DNA of 64,000 nt from JACXVD01 sp020446665 (lineage in GTDB: Bacteria > Pseudomonadota > Alphaproteobacteria > Sphingomonadales > Sphingomonadaceae), in the NCBI GenBank assembly GCA_041396905.1, contig JAWKXQ010000001.1, positions 248,001 through 312,000 of the forward strand. The letters run 5' to 3'. Shown one piece after another: positions 58,874 to 64,000 of this stretch. The notes beneath the pieces were generated by a model. That model was not told the DNA's origin, searched no databases, and was given only the letters and a program-made list of their open reading frames with translations. The position numbers were made by a program, and so were the translations under genes. The number at the start of each line of letters is the position of its first letter. The stretch's first letter is position 1.

Positions 58874-60154
58874 ATGGCTCTCTCATTCGCCCTCCCGCGC
58901 CCGAAGCGCCCCTCTTTCGCTGCCGCTGCATTTGCAGTGTGTCTGCTGCTTGGCGCTGCCCTGCTGGGCCGTGTGCTGGTTGCTCAGGTGGAGGGAGAGC
59001 GCGGAATCGCGCCGGTTGCAGCCAGTCTGGATATCGATGTTTCGGGAATCGAAGTCGATGTAACCGGCAAGAATGCGCAGGAAGCCCGGGACAAGGGCTG
59101 GGTGGAAGCGCAGCGCAAGGCATGGGCGAAACTGGGCGGGCCGAGCCTGCCCGATTCTCGGATCCAGTCGATGGTTTCTGCCGTTGTGATCGAGAAGGAG
59201 CAGGTCGGCGGTAATCGCTATGTTGCCCGGCTGGGTGTGATTTTTGACCGGGCCCGGGCTGGCGCTGTACTGGGTTCGCTGGGTGCGCGCAGCCGCTCTG
59301 CGCCGATGATGTTGCTGCCTGTAACGCTGAGCGGTGGCAGCGCGCTGGTCTATCAGAGCCGCAATCCATGGCAGCGTGTATGGGCCGAGTACCAGTCAGG
59401 TGCGAGCCCGATTGATTATGTGCGCCCCTCTGGCGCAAGCGGGGATTCGCTCCTGCTGACCTATGGCCAGACGGGCCGACGCAGCCGCACCTGGTGGCGC
59501 AATGTGCTCGACCAATATGGCGCGGCGGATGTGCTGGTGGCGATTGCCCGGCTGGAGCATTCCTATCCCGGCGGCCCGATCAAGGGCAGTTTCACCGCCC
59601 GTTATGGCCCGGATAATACATATCTCGGCAGTTTCACCATGACGGCAAAGAATGACGCCGATCTGGAGCGTATGCTGCGCGAAGCGGTGCTGAAATTTGA
59701 CGGGCTCTATACTGATGCATTGGGGCGCGGCTTGCTCAGGCCTGACCCGACCCTGATGCTGGGTGGCGGAGATGCCGATCCGGCACTGCAGCGGCTGATT
59801 GACCTTGGTCGCCGCATCGAAGCCCGCGAGCGGGCGGCGGCGCAAGCCGAAGCGGCGCCGACCGAAACGACGGTCGAGGCGATCACGGAGCCCACTCCGC
59901 AGCCTTCGGCAGCGGTGGTCTCTGCCTATGTCGTGCAATTTGCGACGCCGGATGGCGGGGCTTTCGATTCGACGCTGGCCGTGGTCCGGTCCACTCCGGG
60001 TGTCCGCGGGGCGGCGATTACCAGCACTGCCATTGGCGGCACGTCTGTGATGACCGTCTCCTTCGGCGGATCGCTGGACCAGCTTGCCGCTGCGTTGCGG
60101 TCGCGCGGGTTCGCCGTCAATCAGGGCAGCAACGCGCTCGCCATCAGCCGCTGA
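58874..60154 (+). CDS. DUF2066-like exported protein
   Basis: A 426-residue protein with a signal or anchor (FAAAAFAVCLLLGAALLGRVLVA) and a DUF2066-like domain: GKNAQEARDKGWVEAQRKAWAKLGG, then IEKEQVGGNRYVARLGVIFDRARAGAVLG. A later acidic/alanine-rich linker (about 340-360) precedes a C-terminal TPGVRGAAITSTAIGG segment of ferredoxin-like style. Function unknown. It lies next to purM and hda, as DUF2066 genes do in gammaproteobacteria, which supports the assignment. Confidence 0.78.
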   Translation: MALSFALPRPKRPSFAAAAFAVCLLLGAALLGRVLVAQVEGERGIAPVAASLDIDVSGIEVDVTGKNAQEARDKGWVEAQRKAWAKLGGPSLPDSRIQSMVSAVVIEKEQVGGNRYVARLGVIFDRARAGAVLGSLGARSRSAPMMLLPVTLSGGSALVYQSRNPWQRVWAEYQSGASPIDYVRPSGASGDSLLLTYGQTGRRSRTWWRNVLDQYGAADVLVAIARLEHSYPGGPIKGSFTARYGPDNTYLGSFTMTAKNDADLERMLREAVLKFDGLYTDALGRGLLRPDPTLMLGGGDADPALQRLIDLGRRIEARERAAAQAEAAPTETTVEAITEPTPQPSAAVVSAYVVQFATPDGGAFDSTLAVVRSTPGVRGAAITSTAIGGTSVMTVSFGGSLDQLAAALRSRGFAVNQGSNALAISR

Positions 60155-60166
60155 GCCACGGCGCGC

Positions 60167-60778
60167 ATGTCGCAGCTGGCTCTCCCCCTTTCGCATCGCG
60201 GCGAAGCTGATCCGGCGAGGATCGTGATTGGCGGCGGGAATGACAGCGTGGCGGAAGCGCTGGTGGACCCTTCATCCTGGCCGTTCCACACTGCCATTCT
60301 TTCTGGCCCGCCGCGTTCGGGCAAATCCTTGCTGGGGCGCTGGTTCGCGGCACAGGAACTGGGCATTGCGGTGGATGGCGCCGACAAGATGGACGAGACG
60401 GAACTGTTCCATCGCTGGAACCGCTCGCAGGAAAGCGGCGAGGCGCTGCTGCTGATTGCAGATGGGGAGGGGTGGGATATCGCCTTGCCCGATCTGCGAT
60501 CCCGGCTGGGGGCCGCGCTGCACCTCGAAATCAGTCCGCCCGATGACGAAATGGCTGCTGCTTTGCTGCTCAGCCACGCCGAACAGCGTGGCCTTGCATT
60601 GGGGGAGGGCGCACCTACCTATCTCGTACCGCGCATGGAGCGCAGCTATGCCGCGATCGAGAAAATTGTCGCGGCGATTGACCGGCTCAGCCTTGAGCGC
60701 AAGGCCCCGGCGACGCTCTCCATATGGCGTGATGCCTTGGAGGCAGTGCAGGGGCCCGAGCAAGCGCGCTTGCTTTAA
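60167..60778 (+). CDS. hdaA: DnaA regulatory protein HdaA
   Basis: A 203-residue DnaA/Hda-type ATPase. The N-terminus QLALPL is the clamp-binding motif that ties it to DnaN. Walker A is GPPRSGKS (47-54); the sensor region is LRSRLGAALHLEI. It stimulates ATP hydrolysis by DnaA after initiation, preventing over-replication. It starts 13 bp after the DUF2066-like gene. Confidence 0.92.
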   Translation: MSQLALPLSHRGEADPARIVIGGGNDSVAEALVDPSSWPFHTAILSGPPRSGKSLLGRWFAAQELGIAVDGADKMDETELFHRWNRSQESGEALLLIADGEGWDIALPDLRSRLGAALHLEISPPDDEMAAALLLSHAEQRGLALGEGAPTYLVPRMERSYAAIEKIVAAIDRLSLERKAPATLSIWRDALEAVQGPEQARLL

Positions 60779-60805
60779 CGGCGGGAAAGTGGGAGAATTG
60801 CGCGC

Positions 60806-61498
60806 ATGTTCAAGGGCCTGACATCCTATCTGGACTCAATTCACGCGCGTGATCCCGCACCGCGTTCGCGCTGGGAGATCATGTTCTACCCCGGCGTGTG
60901 GGCGCTGTTCTATCACCGGATCGCGCATCGTCTGTTCAATGCCCGGCTGTTCTTCCTCGCGCGCATGGTCAATCACTGGAGCCGGTGGATGACCGCCATC
61001 GATATCCATCCGGGGGCCACGATCGGGAAGAATTTCTTTATCGACCATGGTTTCACCGTGATTGGTGAAACCGCCGAAATTGGTGATAATGTTACTATTT
61101 ACCAGTGCGTTACTCTGGGCGGGACCAATCCGACCAACGGCAAGGGCGGCAAACGCCATCCCACGCTGAGGGATAATGTCATCATCGGTTCGGGTGCACA
61201 GATCATCGGCCCAATCACGATTGGCGAACGCGCCCGTGTGGGCGCCAATGCGGTGGTGACGGACGATGTGGCAGAAGGCGCCACCATGGTCGGGATGAAG
61301 GCGCGTTCGACGCTGGTTCCGGTCGAGACATGGCTGCGCGAATTCATGCCCTATGGCACGCCGTGTGACGAGCCCTGCGAGCCGGACAACCGCCGGCTCG
61401 ATGAAATGCAAGGGCAACTGGAGGCCATGAAGGCGGAGCTGGATACGCTCAGGGCACAGCTGGCAGAACCACCCCGCCGCAGCGGGACCGATAGCTGA
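60806..61498 (+). CDS. cysE: serine O-acetyltransferase
   Basis: A 230-residue left-handed beta-helix acetyltransferase of the EpsC type: ATIGKNFFIDHGFTVIGETAEIGDNVTIYQ, LGGTNPTNGKGGKRHPTL and GSGAQIIGPITIGERARVGANAVV are hexapeptide repeats. It acetylates serine for cysteine synthesis. The C-terminal coil (DEMQGQLEAMKAELDTLRAQ) is longer than in many. Its TGA shares a base with the next ATG (TGATG). Confidence 0.95.
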   Translation: MFKGLTSYLDSIHARDPAPRSRWEIMFYPGVWALFYHRIAHRLFNARLFFLARMVNHWSRWMTAIDIHPGATIGKNFFIDHGFTVIGETAEIGDNVTIYQCVTLGGTNPTNGKGGKRHPTLRDNVIIGSGAQIIGPITIGERARVGANAVVTDDVAEGATMVGMKARSTLVPVETWLREFMPYGTPCDEPCEPDNRRLDEMQGQLEAMKAELDTLRAQLAEPPRRSGTDS

Positions 61499-61863
61499 TG
61501 AGTTCTGGCGGTGGTGCCGCGCCGGGCGGTACGATTGTTCCCTTTCCCGGCAAGTTTGCAGGACAGGTCGGGTTTCAACGGGACGAGCTGATGAGGATCA
61601 TGGATGTCTATGGCCGTATGGTCGCTGCCGGGAACTGGCGCGATTATGCCATGGATTTCACCCGCGACGCGGCAATTTTCGCGGCCTTTGTCCGCACGGC
61701 CGAACGGCCGCAGGCGCAGATCGAAAAGCGGCCCGCCTTGCGCAACCGGCAGGGCATGTGGACCTTGCTGGGTGAACATGGGCAGGTGCTCAAGCGTGGC
61801 CATGAGCTTGCAGGCGTGCTGGCCCCTATCGAGCGCCGCCTGATGAAAGCGGTGGAAGACTGA
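61498..61863 (+). CDS. DUF2794 family protein
   Basis: A 121-residue protein of a family restricted to alphaproteobacteria: FQRDELMRIMDVYGRMVAAGNWRDYAMDF, RTAERPQAQIEKRPAL and QGMWTLLGEHGQVLKRG. No function is known. It is translationally coupled to cysE. Confidence 0.9.
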   Translation: MSSGGGAAPGGTIVPFPGKFAGQVGFQRDELMRIMDVYGRMVAAGNWRDYAMDFTRDAAIFAAFVRTAERPQAQIEKRPALRNRQGMWTLLGEHGQVLKRGHELAGVLAPIERRLMKAVED

Positions 61864-61877
61864 CGCCGGTCAGGAAT

Positions 61878-62480
61878 TCAGGCGAAAGCATCCACCACCA
61901 GTGCTCCGCTTCTTTGTGCGTCGGTGATGCTGCCCACCAGTTTGAACAGGAACCAGCTGGCCCCCAGACCCAGCAGTTGCGACAGGATCAGCAGCAGCGT
62001 GTGCGACCAGGGCGGCATGATGACAAAGACGAAGGGGATCGAATCGACGAAGAGCAGCATGGTCCATGCCGCTTGCAAGGCTCCGCCCGCGATCACGCAG
62101 GCCCACCATGAGCTGGCCTGATCGACTGAGCTGTCTGCCAGTTCCGGTATTTCCCCATGGCTGCGATTGTAGAGTTGCCGCATGGTCAGGAAGGGCATGA
62201 CCATGTTCACCAGCGGAATGAAATAGCTGCCGACAGTCCAGCCGGGCGTGTATTTCAGACCGTCCAGCCGCAGATCATAGAGGTTTGCAACTGCGCGATA
62301 GAGCCACATGAGGTACAAGATCGTCATCGGCACAGCCACCAGCGTGGTGATATTCGCTGCCAGCAGGATCACCGGCGCACCGCGCCCGATATTGCCGATA
62401 AAGCTGTTGAACTCCGTCCAGGCGACATAGCAACCGATCAGCGCGCTGATACCCAGTACCGCCATATAGGCAATCAGCAA
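61878..62480 (-). CDS. DUF4328 domain membrane protein
   Basis: At least 200 residues with six hydrophobic segments. DUF4328 markers are LYLMWLYRAVANLYDL, GLKYTPGWTVGSYFIPLVN and MPFLTMRQLYNRS. TTG 62480 is the first usable start codon of the frame, but homologues begin with about 20 more residues; codons upstream (reading LEALATRAKWTRG) look native and a GGAGG (62547-62551) lies 9 bp before CTG 62537. The N-terminus is therefore uncertain. Confidence 0.78.
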   Translation of the reverse strand: MLIAYMAVLGISALIGCYVAWTEFNSFIGNIGRGAPVILLAANITTLVAVPMTILYLMWLYRAVANLYDLRLDGLKYTPGWTVGSYFIPLVNMVMPFLTMRQLYNRSHGEIPELADSSVDQASSWWACVIAGGALQAAWTMLLFVDSIPFVFVIMPPWSHTLLLILSQLLGLGASWFLFKLVGSITDAQRSGALVVDAFA

Positions 62481-62625
62481 GCCGCGCGTCCATTTGGCGC
62501 GGGTGGCCAGCGCCTCCAGAGCTTGATGACCAGTCAGCGGAAATTTCCTCCAAAGTCATACCCTGCACATCAGATGCGCGGGGTTTGATCATTTGGCAAG
62601 CTGCCGGGTGGCCTGATCTGTTCTG

Positions 62626-63783
62626 TCAGGCGGGCAGGGCCGCTGTAACAGGCAGGCGATCCTGCATGCCGCCTGGCAGAAAGCTAACCAACCTGCTGCG
62701 GATCGGGCTCCAGAAGGCCGACAGGCTGAGCAGAGCGGAGCCGATCACCAGAGCCGTGAGCGCAACGTTGAGTTCAACCGCGCCGAACTCATCGAACAGA
62801 TAAGTCAGTGCGACGAGCACATAGGCGAGGGCGGAAACCAGCAAAGCGCGCCGGTCAATCGCCAATGCGACCAGTCCGAATAGGATATAGACCACCAGCA
62901 CGGCCAGCGCGGCCCCTACGCCGATGCTGCGCCCGTCGGTCACGCCGAGCAGGTGAAATACCGGATGCGCGATCATCGGTGCGGCCAGCAAATGCAGCCA
63001 GAAGGCGACATCGGCGCGGCGTGTCTTGCGTTCGCGGTCGCTCATGTCCCACCACATGGCAAAGCCGAAAATGCAAAGACCAGCGATGAAGATCAGGCTG
63101 AAAAGCAGCGCTTCTGTGTCAGAAGATTGCTCTGGATTAAGCGCGGCGAGCAGCAGCCCTACGGCGGTGATGGCCATACCGGCTGCCCCGGCGGCAACCG
63201 TGATTGGCACCATGAAACGCCGCCAATGCGCCCATGCTGCACCCGCAGCCACAAGCCCGGAGATTGCGATCATCGCGGCACCGATCTGGTCCTTATTATC
63301 ACCTGCCCCGTCGATCAGCGCCAATGCACCGGCAACGCAGGCAGCGAAAACCCCGCCGACAAAGGCAATCAGCAAGAGAATGCTGGGCAGGGCCATACGC
63401 CGCTTGCGCGTGAAGAATTCGGCGAGCGGCCAAGCTGTTCCCGCGACTAGGATCGCCATGAACAGCATCTGCATGTATTCGCTGAAATCCTTCTCGGCGC
63501 GATAGGCTTGCCATGCCGCGTTGCCCATGTCCGACCCCGAATAGGTGGGCGTCGGGAAGATCCCGCTGGCAATGGCTTGCCCGATGGCTCCGGCGGCGAC
63601 CAGCATGATGATTGCGCCGATGGCTACGAAAATATCGTTGAAGCTGTTGATGAGGCGGAAATGCTCTTCATCGGTGACCGGGCGATGGCGCAAGGCCACC
63701 ACATGGCTGCGCAGCGCATCGGCTGCGTCCTGGCTCAGCGCGCCAGCGGCGACGGCTGAGTTGATCTCGTCTTGTGAATACAC
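62626..63783 (-). CDS. multi-spanning membrane protein, DUF2157-like
   Basis: A 385-residue protein with a short cytoplasmic N-terminus (SQDEINSAVAAGALSQDAADAL) and about ten hydrophobic segments arranged as paired helices. The N-terminal helical module resembles DUF2157 proteins, whose function is unknown. GTG 63783 is chosen because a GGGAGGGAGA site precedes it at the right distance; GTG 63801 would put the site inside the gene. It is followed by a 145-bp gap before the DUF4328 gene. Confidence 0.7.
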   Translation of the reverse strand: MYSQDEINSAVAAGALSQDAADALRSHVVALRHRPVTDEEHFRLINSFNDIFVAIGAIIMLVAAGAIGQAIASGIFPTPTYSGSDMGNAAWQAYRAEKDFSEYMQMLFMAILVAGTAWPLAEFFTRKRRMALPSILLLIAFVGGVFAACVAGALALIDGAGDNKDQIGAAMIAISGLVAAGAAWAHWRRFMVPITVAAGAAGMAITAVGLLLAALNPEQSSDTEALLFSLIFIAGLCIFGFAMWWDMSDRERKTRRADVAFWLHLLAAPMIAHPVFHLLGVTDGRSIGVGAALAVLVVYILFGLVALAIDRRALLVSALAYVLVALTYLFDEFGAVELNVALTALVIGSALLSLSAFWSPIRSRLVSFLPGGMQDRLPVTAALPA

Positions 63784-63853
63784 CGGGTCTCTCCCTCCCA
63801 CGAATGGGTCAGGGATAAGCCCGGTGTATTATGCTGTCAATACAGCTGGCACT

Positions 63854-64000
63854 TAACCGCGCGCGCTGGAAGGGCCGGTGCCGGTGACCTTCTTCATCGC
63901 TTCAAGGATAGCAGCGGACTGTTCTGCGCCGGATTGGGGTGCGCGCAGATTGCTCATTTCGCTGATCTTGTCCCAATTGGCAGCGAAGCCTTCCAGCGTA
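63854..64000 (-). CDS. C-terminal fragment of an unidentified protein
   Basis: The last 48 codons of a gene cut by the window edge: LEGFAANWDKISEMSNLRAP, then a helix EQSAAILEAMKKV and a disordered end. The composition suits a helical protein; I cannot name the family. Confidence 0.6.

Overview
The window is a GC-rich piece of a chromosome from an alphaproteobacterium, most likely a sphingomonad (order Sphingomonadales, perhaps Erythrobacteraceae). Four things in the sequence point there: a circularly permuted two-piece tmRNA gene whose tag reads ANDNEALALAA, a short HdaA-type DnaA regulator, a DUF2794 protein (an alphaproteobacterial family), and several proteins of sphingomonad style (DUF3617, DUF4424, a large TonB-dependent receptor). 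The species assignment is inference. The window is mostly core chromosome with small mobile or repetitive insertions.

Left part (1-19 kb): a clipped methyltransferase, a HigBA-type toxin-antitoxin pair with a truncated second antitoxin copy beside it, uvrB, a DUF3617 lipoprotein and an alpha/beta hydrolase. A compact four-gene Anbu-type cluster follows (ATP-grasp, alpha-E, transglutaminase, proteasome-like peptidase), then a FixJ/LuxR-like regulator with a degenerate receiver. Next come an extensin-like protein, a VOC protein, a secreted TPR-CHAT protein, PutP, a 271-bp nested inverted-repeat element and a TPR protein with near-identical 48-residue repeats.

Middle (19-38 kb): DUF4424, an AhpD-like protein, typA, a TonB-dependent receptor, an IS21-type element with a broken istA that has replaced the start of a DUF805 gene, an ABC exporter pair, an arylesterase, recF, and a two-gene PspC operon behind a sigma-54-type promoter. 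A six-gene lemA-TPM-TPM-TPM-Nudix-SDR operon and mscL follow.

Right part (38-64 kb): permuted ssrA, the arginine succinyltransferase genes astA/astB with an M20 hydrolase, malate synthase G, a D,D-peptidase-like protein, an MFS exporter, the envelope operon lptD-surA-pdxA-rsmA, pepA-holC, a lipoprotein followed by a second 268-bp inverted-repeat element, ndk, a DUF465 protein, purM plus a purN fused to a YjbR-like domain, a DUF2066-like protein with hdaA, cysE-DUF2794, and two membrane proteins. The gene at the right edge is clipped. I found no CRISPR array, rRNA, tRNA or prophage.
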